Shown: positions 15,665 to 23,635 of the stretch, piece by piece
Layout: each line of letters starts with the position of its first letter
Numbering within the stretch: position 1 is the first letter of the stretch
DNA from: Reclinomonas americana ATCC 50394
Lineage: Eukaryota; Jakobida; Jakobea; Jakobida
Reading direction: 5' to 3'
Assembly: GCA_048213135.1 (NCBI GenBank)
Contig: PS015010.1
Location: 186,001-250,000, forward strand
DNA: 64,000 nucleotides
Program-made: the position numbers and the translations under genes
Notes under the pieces: model-generated
Databases searched by the model: none
Told to the model about the DNA's origin: nothing
The model's input: the letters and a program-made list of their open reading frames with translations, nothing else

Positions 15665-18094
15665 TTGAAAAAAGCCTACCGCTACATTCTCCGGGGCATT
15701 ATTATCCTGCTCTCTGTATTTGTACTCCTCTGGGGTATTTTGTGGTGCTACGTTCATTTCAATAAAGAAGGACTGATCAGCAAGATCAGGAGCCAGGTCA
15801 GTAAACAAATACATGGCAAGGTAGATATCGGTGATATTGATGTGCATATGGTGAGCAGTTTTCCCAACATCTCCGTTAAGCTGCACAACGTGGTCATACG
15901 CGATTCCATGTGGGACCAGCACCACCGTGATTTCTTCAAAGCAGAATACCTCAGTGCACGCATACGTTTTTTCAGCATCTTCTCCGGTAAACCCGTTATC
16001 GGTAAGGTAGTAGTGGAGAATGCCACGCTTAACCTGTACACCGATTCGCTGGGAAGAAGCAATGCCGTTGGCGCCCAGGGCGACGTGGATGAAAAAAATA
16101 AAACAGTCCATATCCCCGACCTGCTGTTCCGTAACACCCGTTTTATCATGGAATACCCGGCACGGAATAAACTCCACGATATATTCGCCCGCGAACTGGA
16201 ATGCAATGCCGTACAGGCAGGCGGCCTCCTCAGTCTTAAAGTATATATCAACGCTACTGTTAACGGGCTGGGCTTTAACATGGAAAAAGGCAGTTACATC
16301 AAAGGAAAAAAGATTGAAGGTGATTTTAAAGTACGGCTCATCGACAGAAAACAACTGGAACTGGGTCATGTAAAACTGAAAGTGAACGGCCATCCTTATA
16401 TTTTCAACGGTGCTTTTCATATAGGACAACCACAACCACATTTTGAACTGGATATTACCGCACAGAAAGTGCCTTATAAAGAGATCGTGGGCATATTTAC
16501 ACAAACAGCGCAACCCAAACTGGATAAATTCGACATTTCAGAACCGGTTGCCATTCATGCCCTGATCAGCGGCCCTATGGCGTACAAAAGTTTTCCGAGG
16601 GTAAAAGTTGATCTCTCGCTGAAAAGAGCGAAGATCCAGAGCCCGGCGGGAGACTTCACCGAATGCAGCTTCGACGGGCTTTTCATGAATTATGTCGACT
16701 CTGCGATAATGCCATCCGATGATAATTCCAAACTACAGTTCAGGAACCTGAAAGCCACCTGGCAGGGATTACCGCTTACTTCAACGATGACGGAGATATA
16801 CAATATCCGTATGCCTGTACTCAGTTGCGATCTGCAATCGCGTTTCAACCTGCCCGATCTGAATGCCATCGCCGGAAGTAACAGCATCCGTTTTGATAAA
16901 GGCACCGGTGCGCTGGACGTAGTGTACAAAGGAAGCATCGCGAAGAATGATACGCTGCAGGTACCAACAGAAGTAAAGGGCTCGGTAAAAATAAATGACG
17001 CTACCATCGTATACCAGCCGCGTAATCTCTCTTTCACCAGTTGTTCAGGCAACATCAGCTTCCGCGACAAGGATCTTTTTATTGAGCAGCTAAAGGCCCA
17101 GGCAGGCAACACCAGCCTTACCATGAACGGGTCGATCCTGAACCTGTTTACACTCATCAATAAGGAGCCTGAGAAATTACAGGTAGACTGGAATATTTCA
17201 ACCCCCAGCCTGAACATCAATGATTTCATGAATTTTATCGGGCGCAGGTCTGCCGCAACGGGTAAAGCTTCCAAAGCCAGGCTGGTAAAAGTGGCGGAAA
17301 AAGTAGACCAGATGCTGGCGAGTGGTATGGCCAAACTCAACATCAGCGCCGGGAAAATGATGTACAAAAAATTTGTGGCTTCCAATGTATCAGCCGCTGT
17401 TTCGTTGCTTAACGGGCAGTTGCTGGTGAACAGTGCCAAACTGGTGCATGCCGGCGGAACCCTTTCCTTTACCGGTTCCCTTTCAGACGCGGCGGCACCG
17501 GGCAATAACACCAGTACCATGAAATTGAATGGCAGGCTGGAAAACATAGATATACCCGGCATCTTTTACGGGTTCAATAATTTTAACCAGGATGCGATCA
17601 CTTCATCTAACATGAAAGGAAAGATCAACGCGGATGTGGCCATCACCGGTAATCTTAATCACCGGTCAGAGCTGATGATGAATGATATGGTGGGCATCGT
17701 GGATTTTGATATTAAAAATGCTGAACTGAATAATTTCGAACCCTTACAAAAAGTGTCGGAAGTGATCTTTAAGAAAAGGGATTTTTCCAATGTACGTTTT
17801 GCCGAACTGAAGAGCAGGCTCGACATCAGCGGGTCATCCATCTACCTGAATAAAATGGAGATCAGTTCCAATGTATTGACCATGTTCGTGGAAGGTGTAT
17901 ACGATACAAAGAAAGGCACCGACATGGATATACGTGTTCCCCTGCGCAACCTAAAAAAAATAGACCAGGACGCACAACCGAAGAATACCGGTAAAGTAGG
18001 CTCCAACATCAGGCTTCGGGCCAAAACCGGCGACGATGGCAAGCTGAAAGTAAAACTGGTTTTATTCGGGAAGAAAGATAAAGGCGACGATTAA
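15665..18094 (+). CDS. AsmA-family envelope protein
   Basis: The 809-residue product starts with a cytoplasmic Lys/Arg cluster and one transmembrane helix (residues ~9-32), followed by a long periplasmic part rich in beta strands. Residues ~40-120 match the AsmA N-terminal region (Gly-Lys-Val-Asp-Ile-Gly-Asp-Ile-Asp-Val, then Leu-His-Asn-Val-Val-Ile-Arg-Asp). AsmA-like proteins form lipid-conducting bridges or affect outer-membrane composition. The start is TTG: it sits just before the membrane anchor, and no ATG is close by. It follows the scoAB operon but may have its own promoter; pckA converges on it. Confidence 0.85.
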   Translation: MKKAYRYILRGIIILLSVFVLLWGILWCYVHFNKEGLISKIRSQVSKQIHGKVDIGDIDVHMVSSFPNISVKLHNVVIRDSMWDQHHRDFFKAEYLSARIRFFSIFSGKPVIGKVVVENATLNLYTDSLGRSNAVGAQGDVDEKNKTVHIPDLLFRNTRFIMEYPARNKLHDIFARELECNAVQAGGLLSLKVYINATVNGLGFNMEKGSYIKGKKIEGDFKVRLIDRKQLELGHVKLKVNGHPYIFNGAFHIGQPQPHFELDITAQKVPYKEIVGIFTQTAQPKLDKFDISEPVAIHALISGPMAYKSFPRVKVDLSLKRAKIQSPAGDFTECSFDGLFMNYVDSAIMPSDDNSKLQFRNLKATWQGLPLTSTMTEIYNIRMPVLSCDLQSRFNLPDLNAIAGSNSIRFDKGTGALDVVYKGSIAKNDTLQVPTEVKGSVKINDATIVYQPRNLSFTSCSGNISFRDKDLFIEQLKAQAGNTSLTMNGSILNLFTLINKEPEKLQVDWNISTPSLNINDFMNFIGRRSAATGKASKARLVKVAEKVDQMLASGMAKLNISAGKMMYKKFVASNVSAAVSLLNGQLLVNSAKLVHAGGTLSFTGSLSDAAAPGNNTSTMKLNGRLENIDIPGIFYGFNNFNQDAITSSNMKGKINADVAITGNLNHRSELMMNDMVGIVDFDIKNAELNNFEPLQKVSEVIFKKRDFSNVRFAELKSRLDISGSSIYLNKMEISSNVLTMFVEGVYDTKKGTDMDIRVPLRNLKKIDQDAQPKNTGKVGSNIRLRAKTGDDGKLKVKLVLFGKKDKGDD

Positions 18095-18118
18095 TACCGG
18101 TTATTGCATTCCTTCATT

Positions 18119-18147
18119 AAAAAATCCCCCCGTAATGCGGGAGGATT
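18119..18147 (-). terminator. Rho-independent terminator of pckA
   Basis: A stem (18123-18132 with 18138-18147, one mismatch) has a six-A run at 18119-18124 on the plus strand, which is a T tract for leftward transcripts. There is no T run rightward, so it belongs to pckA. Confidence 0.75.
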
Positions 18148-18182
18148 AGTTATTGGCCAGCAATCATTGTCCTTGCGGACGA

Positions 18183-19787
18183 TCACACTTTTGGAGCAGC
18201 CGCCAGTATTTCTTCATTGGCGCCACTTGCATATTTTTCAAAATTTTTGATGAACTGTCCCGCCAGGTTTTTGGCCATTGCGTCATAGGCTTCTTTATCG
18301 GCCCAGGTATTGCGGGGATTCAGTATTTCAGAAGGAACACCTTCGCAGGCAACAGGCATCTGCATACCGAATACGGGATGTGTTTCAAAATCTACATTAT
18401 TGAGTTTGCCTTCCAGCGCGGCAGTGATCATAGCCCTGGTATAACCCAGTTTCATACGGCTGCCTACACCATAGGCGCCACCACTCCAGCCTGTGTTCAC
18501 CATCCATACGTTTACGCCGCTTTCCGTGATCTTTTTACCCAGCATTTCGGCATACTGTGCCGGATGCAGGGGCAGGAAAGGAGCGCCAAAGCAGGCGCTG
18601 AAGGTAGACTTAGGTTCGGTAACACCTGCTTCCGTACCGGCCACTTTCGCGGTGTAACCGCTGATGAACTGGTACATGGCCTGTCCTGCAGACAGTTTGC
18701 TGATGGGTGGTAATACACCGTAAGCATCGCAGGTAAGGAAGAAAATATTTTTCGGTGTTTTACCGATAGAAGGTTCAAGCGCATTGCTGATGAAATGCAG
18801 GGGATAGCTTACCCTGGTATTTTCGGTGATTTTCTTGCTGCTGAAGTCGATCTTATTGGTGCCTTCAAAGAAAGTAACATTTTCAACAAGCGCACCCGGG
18901 CGGATGGCATGATAGATCTCAGGTTCTTTTTCTTCGCTCAGGTCGATGGTTTTGGCATAACAGCCGCCTTCGAAATTGAAAACAGTATCGCCTGTCCAGC
19001 CATGTTCGTCATCACCAATCAGCTGGCGGTTAGGATCAGCGCTGAGTGTTGTTTTACCGGTGCCGCTCAATCCGAAGAAGATTGCGGTATCACCGTCTTT
19101 ACCCATATTGGCGCTGCAATGCATGCTCAGTACATTCGCCCTTTGAGGTAATACATAATTCAGCATGGTGAAAATACCTTTCTTCATTTCACCGGTATAA
19201 CCTGTACCGCCGATAAGGATGGTCTTGTGTTTGAAACTGAGTACGGCAAAGTTTTCAGCACGTGTTCCGTCAACTGCCGGATCGGCTTTAAAACCGGGCG
19301 CCTGTACAATATGCCAGTGGGGTACAAAAGTATCGAGGTCTTTTTCTTCAGGACGAATGAACATGTTATAGCAGAACAGGTTACTCCACGGATTTTCGTT
19401 GGTTACCCGCAGGCGTAAACGGTAGTTCTCATCAGCACAGGCATAGCAATCCCTGATCCACAGTTCTTTACCAGAGAGATAAGCCAGCATTTTTTCTTTA
19501 AGGCTCAGGAAAGCGCTTTCCTCAAAAGGAATGTTGAAATCATTCCAGTGCACGGTATTTTCGGAGAGTTCGTCCTTTACGGTGAATTTGTCCTTGGGGC
19601 TGCGGCCGGTGAACTTACCGGTATTGATCACCAGGGCTCCCGTGTCGTTCAGTACGCCTTCGCCACGGCTTACGGTTTGGGCCGATAATTCTTCAGGACT
19701 TAACTGGTAATGAATGTTTTCTGCCTGCCCGATACCCAGGAATTCCAATGCGGACTGGGGTACGGCAATCATAGATGAAATTGACAT
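18183..19787 (-). CDS. pckA: Phosphoenolpyruvate carboxykinase (ATP)
   Basis: The 534-residue enzyme converts oxaloacetate and ATP to phosphoenolpyruvate and CO2, the first committed step of gluconeogenesis. The kinase-1a loop Gly-Leu-Ser-Gly-Thr-Gly-Lys-Thr-Thr is at 239-247, the kinase-2 Gly-Asp-Asp-Glu-His-Gly-Trp follows about 17 residues later, and Thr-Arg-Val-Ser-Tyr-Pro-Leu lies near 335. Arg-Ser-Pro-Lys-Asp-Lys-Phe near 62 is the substrate-binding segment. The length is normal for the ATP-dependent family. It is a single-gene unit with a -7 box 39 bp upstream and a terminator downstream. Confidence 0.97.
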   Translation of the reverse strand: MSISSMIAVPQSALEFLGIGQAENIHYQLSPEELSAQTVSRGEGVLNDTGALVINTGKFTGRSPKDKFTVKDELSENTVHWNDFNIPFEESAFLSLKEKMLAYLSGKELWIRDCYACADENYRLRLRVTNENPWSNLFCYNMFIRPEEKDLDTFVPHWHIVQAPGFKADPAVDGTRAENFAVLSFKHKTILIGGTGYTGEMKKGIFTMLNYVLPQRANVLSMHCSANMGKDGDTAIFFGLSGTGKTTLSADPNRQLIGDDEHGWTGDTVFNFEGGCYAKTIDLSEEKEPEIYHAIRPGALVENVTFFEGTNKIDFSSKKITENTRVSYPLHFISNALEPSIGKTPKNIFFLTCDAYGVLPPISKLSAGQAMYQFISGYTAKVAGTEAGVTEPKSTFSACFGAPFLPLHPAQYAEMLGKKITESGVNVWMVNTGWSGGAYGVGSRMKLGYTRAMITAALEGKLNNVDFETHPVFGMQMPVACEGVPSEILNPRNTWADKEAYDAMAKNLAGQFIKNFEKYASGANEEILAAAPKV

Positions 19788-19825
19788 AGCAAGTTTTTCT
19801 TTTAAGTTTTACGCAATCGTTGCCA

Positions 19826-19833
19826 CAAAGGTA
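19826..19833 (-). promoter_or_regulatory. -7 box of pckA
   Basis: On the minus strand TACCTTTG matches TAnnTTTG and lies 38 bp before the pckA start. No clear -33 element was found. Confidence 0.5.
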
Positions 19834-20081
19834 GTACAAGACTTTTTGATACCGGTTTAGCCGGATAGCAGGGGATTTAAAAGAATGCCTGTTTTATGCG
19901 TATTCATTCCAAAAAATTCAAATACCGCTACTTTTTTTGAATGGCTTTGAAGAATAGATAAAAAAGATTGAACAGGATGAATTTTTTGACATGGTTTGCA
20001 CCCTGTGTCAAATGCAGCAATGGCGCAGGTCTGCGGGCCCCGTGATCTGGGTTAGCGTACCTTGTACACATTAGCTGCTCA

Positions 20082-20320
20082 TCCCGCATCTTTGACAACC
20101 TTCGCATACCACCTGGGTCTCGCTTCCGCGAAGACCCAGGCGGAACGGCTGATGTCGCTGGTCGGAGACCAGGCGAAGGCATCTGGCATCCGGTACCCCA
20201 TATCCCGCGTCTTTGACAACCTTCGCACATCACCGGGATCTCACTTCCGCGAAGACCCCGGCGGAACGGCTGATGTCGCAGGTCGGAGACTGGGTGATGG
20301 CATCCGGCATCCTATATCCC
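20082..20320. repeat. Two tandem REP-like units (~121 bp) with paired hairpins
   Basis: Unit A (20082-20202) and unit B (20203-20320) share a lead around TCTTTGACAACCTTCGCA and a first hairpin (arms 20112-20120 and 20132-20140 in A). A conserved CGGAACGGCTGATGTCGC follows, then a second hairpin (20158-20163 with 20167-20172 in A) and a GGCATC-rich tail. The arms of the first hairpin differ between units yet remain largely complementary. Related copies occur at 42.7 and 52.1 kb. Confidence 0.8.
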
Positions 20321-20384
20321 GCATCTTGTATCCCACATCCCGCCACGAAGCCGTATATTGCAACATAATAAATGAAATGACTGT

Positions 20385-21674
20385 ATGAAATATCTTCCGC
20401 TCAATTCCGAAATCTTTGTTCAGAACAGGAAGCGTTTTACCGAACGCATGGACAAAAATGCCATCGCCATCTTCAACAGCAATGATGAACTGCCCATGAA
20501 TGGCGACCAGTTACACAAATTTAAACAGAATGCCGACCTGTACTGGTTAACAGGAATTGAACAGGAAGACAGCATGCTGGTTATTTTTCCTGATAACCCC
20601 GATCCCAAATACAGGGAAGTGCTGGTACTCGTTCGCCCGAATGAACTGAAGGAAAAATGGGATGGGCACCGCCTGCGGGTGGAAGAAGCACGGGCCATCT
20701 CTGGCATACAGACCATCGTTTGGCTGGATGTACTGGACGGGTTACTGCAACCCTGGATCCACCTGGCCGACACCATCTACCTCAACAGCAACGAGAACGA
20801 TCGTAAGGCCAACCTGGTACCCGTAAGGGACTACCGTTATGCGCAGCAAATGAAAGAGCGCTATCCGCTGCACAACTATAAACGCAGTGCCCGCCTGCTT
20901 AAAGATCTCCGCGGTATCAAAACCGCGCTGGAAGTGGAAGTGATGCAGAAAGCAATGGACATTACCGATGTTACTTTCCGCAGGCTGCTGCAGTTCATTA
21001 AACCGGGTGTGATGGAGTACGAAATTGAAGCGGAAATTTATCATTCTTTTCTTTCGCAAAGAGCTACCGGTCCGGCTTACGGCTCCATCATCGCCAGCGG
21101 AGACAGGGCACGTACACTGCACTATGTAGAGAACAGCCGCGAATGTAAAGATGGTGAACTCATATTGATGGATTTTGGCGCCGAATACGGCAACTACTGC
21201 GCCGACCTTACCCGTACGGTTCCGGTGAACGGCAAATTCACCAGGCGGCAGAAAACGGTTTACAATGCCTGTCTGCATTTACACCAGTACGCGGCCAGTA
21301 TTCTCAAGCCCGGCATCAGCATCGTTGATTATACCGAAAAGATAGGAGACGAGGCTACTGTCATTTTCCAAAAGATCGGGCTGTTGAAAAAATCGGATAT
21401 TAAAAACGAAGACCCCGAGAACAGGGCTTACCGCAAATACCTGTACCATGGCATATCGCATCACCTTGGGGTGGATGTACATGACCTGGGTACCCGTACA
21501 GAGCCTATCAGAGCCGGTATGGTATTTACGATCGAACCCGGCATCTATATCGAAGAAGAACAGATGGGCATCCGCATTGAAAATAATTTCTGGGTTACTA
21601 AGAATGGCAACAAAGACCTGATGAAGAATATTCCCATAACTGTGGAGGAGATTGAGGCGTTGATGAAGAGATAA
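20385..21674 (+). CDS. pepP: Xaa-Pro aminopeptidase (aminopeptidase P, M24B)
   Basis: The 429-residue product has an aminopeptidase-P N-terminal domain (to ~170) and a pita-bread catalytic domain. The dinuclear metal ligands are visible: Asp near 263 and Asp near 275 (Met-Asp-Phe-Gly-Ala-Glu-Tyr-Gly-Asn-Tyr-Cys-Ala-Asp), His near 355-358 (His-Gly-Ile-Ser-His-His-Leu-Gly), Glu near 383 (Glu-Pro-Gly-Ile-Tyr) and Glu near 397 (Arg-Ile-Glu-Asn). It removes N-terminal residues that precede proline. No signal peptide is present, so it should be cytosolic. It lies 67 bp before pssA and could share its transcript. Confidence 0.93.
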   Translation: MKYLPLNSEIFVQNRKRFTERMDKNAIAIFNSNDELPMNGDQLHKFKQNADLYWLTGIEQEDSMLVIFPDNPDPKYREVLVLVRPNELKEKWDGHRLRVEEARAISGIQTIVWLDVLDGLLQPWIHLADTIYLNSNENDRKANLVPVRDYRYAQQMKERYPLHNYKRSARLLKDLRGIKTALEVEVMQKAMDITDVTFRRLLQFIKPGVMEYEIEAEIYHSFLSQRATGPAYGSIIASGDRARTLHYVENSRECKDGELILMDFGAEYGNYCADLTRTVPVNGKFTRRQKTVYNACLHLHQYAASILKPGISIVDYTEKIGDEATVIFQKIGLLKKSDIKNEDPENRAYRKYLYHGISHHLGVDVHDLGTRTEPIRAGMVFTIEPGIYIEEEQMGIRIENNFWVTKNGNKDLMKNIPITVEEIEALMKR

Positions 21675-21741
21675 ATTATCAATTACGAATTACTAATTAT
21701 GAATTACGAATGATCGATCATTTTTCATTCGGCACAATACG

Positions 21742-22506
21742 ATGAAGCAGATTCCAAATATTTTTACGCTTTTGAATTTATTCTTCGGCTGCCTGGCCAT
21801 TACGGTGATCCTGCAGAACGGGATCATTATTCAGTATGATGCGGAAGGGTCGCAACTGATCAATATTCCCGAACGCATCTGGATGGCATCACTTTTTATT
21901 GGTATTGCCGCCGTGGTGGATTTCCTTGATGGGTTTGTGGCCCGGCTGTTCAATGCCACTTCCGAACTGGGCAAACAACTGGACTCGCTGGCCGATGTGG
22001 TGAGCTTTGGCGTGGCCCCATCCATGATACTGTACCAGTTCCTGCGCATGAGCTGGGCCGCGGAAGAGGATGGACTGAATACATCCATCATCTGGCTTAC
22101 ACCCGCATTCCTGCTGGCCTGTGCCGGGGCATACCGCCTGGCCCGGTTCAATATCGACAATTCGCAGCAATATGGTTTCAAAGGCGTACCTATACCCGCC
22201 GCGGGTCTGCTTATCGCTTCCCTGCCACTTATTTACTGGAACCAGTCCAATGCCACCATACACGGTATCCTGCTCAATAAATGGTTCCTCTACGGGCTCA
22301 TCATTGTAGTCAGCTGGCTGATGGTGAGTACACTGCCCCTTATGGCTTTTAAATTTAAAAATTACGGCATCGCCGATAACCTGCCCAAGTATATACTGCT
22401 GGCCATTGCCGTACTGGCCGCCATCTTTTTAGGATGGATGGCTGTTCCGCTGGTGTTCGTTGTCTACATTATTTTATCTTTGCTCTTCAAACAACAGCAA
22501 TCATGA
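21742..22506 (+). CDS. pssA: CDP-diacylglycerol-serine O-phosphatidyltransferase
   Basis: The 254-residue integral membrane protein has the CDP-alcohol phosphatidyltransferase signature near residues 55-82: Asp-Phe-Leu-Asp-Gly, Ala-Arg, then Gly-Lys-Gln-Leu-Asp-Ser-Leu-Ala-Asp. Six or more hydrophobic helices are visible. It makes phosphatidylserine, the precursor of phosphatidylethanolamine. Its stop overlaps the purS start (ATGA), so these two unrelated pathways are translationally coupled. Confidence 0.93.
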   Translation: MKQIPNIFTLLNLFFGCLAITVILQNGIIIQYDAEGSQLINIPERIWMASLFIGIAAVVDFLDGFVARLFNATSELGKQLDSLADVVSFGVAPSMILYQFLRMSWAAEEDGLNTSIIWLTPAFLLACAGAYRLARFNIDNSQQYGFKGVPIPAAGLLIASLPLIYWNQSNATIHGILLNKWFLYGLIIVVSWLMVSTLPLMAFKFKNYGIADNLPKYILLAIAVLAAIFLGWMAVPLVFVVYIILSLLFKQQQS

Positions 22507-22748
22507 TATTTACAGTTGACGTTAAAGTAATGCCATTGAAAGACCTGCTCGATCCGCAGGGCAAAGCCGTAATGGGTGGGCTGCAAAACCTGGGCATCGC
22601 CAATGTGGCTGATGTACGTATTGGTAAACACATCAACCTGCAGGTAGACGCCGCCAGCCGCGAAGAAGCGGAAGCCGTTGCCACACAGGCTGCCAAACAA
22701 TTGCTGGCCAACCCTGTAATGGAAGTATTTGAAGTGAGCGTAAACTAA
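22503..22748 (+). CDS. purS: Phosphoribosylformylglycinamidine synthase subunit PurS
   Basis: From the ATG at 22503 the product has 81 residues, the usual size of PurS. The Asp-Pro-Gln-Gly segment, the Gly-Leu-Gln-Asn-Leu-Gly strand and Val-Arg-Ile-Gly-Lys near residue 39 fit the family. PurS bridges PurL and PurQ in the fourth step of purine synthesis. Neither partner lies nearby. An earlier in-frame start at 22434 would lie within pssA and was rejected. Confidence 0.9.
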   Translation: MIFTVDVKVMPLKDLLDPQGKAVMGGLQNLGIANVADVRIGKHINLQVDAASREEAEAVATQAAKQLLANPVMEVFEVSVN

Positions 22749-22761
22749 CACGCCTTATCCC

Positions 22762-23424
22762 ATGCTGTATATTGTTCCATCGCCGATCGGTAACCTGGGA
22801 GACATCACTTTCAGGGCGATTGAGGTATTAAAACAGGTGGACCTTATACTGGCCGAAGACACCCGCACCTCGGGCATACTGCTCAACCATTACCAGGTAA
22901 GCAAACCCGTATCTCCCTATCACCAGCACAATGAACATAAAGTAGTACAGCACCTGGTGGAGCAGCTCAGTGCCGGTAAAACCATGGCCCTGGTTACAGA
23001 CGCAGGCACACCCGGCATCAGCGATCCCGCCTTCCTGCTGGTACGCGAGTGTGTGAAACACGATATTAAAGTGGAATGCCTCCCCGGCGCCACCGCTTTT
23101 GTTCCGGCCCTGGTCAACAGCGGCCTGCCCGCCAGCAGTTTTTGTTTTGAAGGATTTCCCCCGCTGAAAAAAGGACGGCAGACCTTCTTTAAAAAACTCG
23201 CGGAAGAAGAACGGACTATGATCTTTTATGAAAGCCCGATGCGGCTGCTTAAAACATTGTCCGACTGCATCGCCTATTTCGGCCCCCACCGCCCTTGTTG
23301 CGTCAGCCGGGAACTCACAAAAAAATTCGAAGAAAATAAAAGAGGCAGTCTGCAGGAAGTCCATGACCATTTCAGCAGTAAAGCCGTAAAAGGGGAGATC
23401 GTGATTGTGGTGGCAGGCAGGTAA
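22762..23424 (+). CDS. rsmI: 16S rRNA (cytidine(1402)-2'-O)-methyltransferase
   Basis: The 220-residue product is a SPOUT-unrelated tetrapyrrole-methylase-fold enzyme. Motifs include Pro-Ser-Pro-Ile-Gly-Asn-Leu-Gly-Asp at the start, Ala-Glu-Asp-Thr-Arg near 33, Asp-Ala-Gly-Thr-Pro-Gly-Ile-Ser-Asp near 80 and Tyr-Glu-Ser-Pro near 155. It methylates the ribose of C1402 in the ribosomal P site. It starts 13 bp after purS. The family often has a longer C-terminal tail; here it ends soon after the core domain. Confidence 0.92.
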   Translation: MLYIVPSPIGNLGDITFRAIEVLKQVDLILAEDTRTSGILLNHYQVSKPVSPYHQHNEHKVVQHLVEQLSAGKTMALVTDAGTPGISDPAFLLVRECVKHDIKVECLPGATAFVPALVNSGLPASSFCFEGFPPLKKGRQTFFKKLAEEERTMIFYESPMRLLKTLSDCIAYFGPHRPCCVSRELTKKFEENKRGSLQEVHDHFSSKAVKGEIVIVVAGR

Positions 23425-23635
23425 CCCTTAAAAAGCAAAAGCAGCCCAGAAATGAGCTGCTAAAATGGGATCGGATAGCTTATTGTTATCGCTCTTCGGT
23501 CTCAACAAAAATTGCGGTGGTCTTCTGCAGGATTTGGACTCAGGTTCTATCATCATATGCAAAAATCCTGCCATTAATCACATTTCACCTCCAGAACATT
23601 CCGTTTTCCCCTATATTCGGCCAAAAATCATAAGA

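Larger units (their letters stand above)
19788..20384. other. Intergenic region with pckA promoter and REP-like elements
   Basis: The gap between divergent pckA and pepP is 597 bp. It holds the pckA -7 box near 19830, an AT-rich stretch to about 20000 and two tandem REP-like units at 20082-20320. No conserved coding potential was seen. Confidence 0.6.

Noticed and set aside
19928-20233. 101-residue leftward ORF in the pckA-pepP gap
   Set aside because: It is made of the REP-like repeats and has no conserved sequence.
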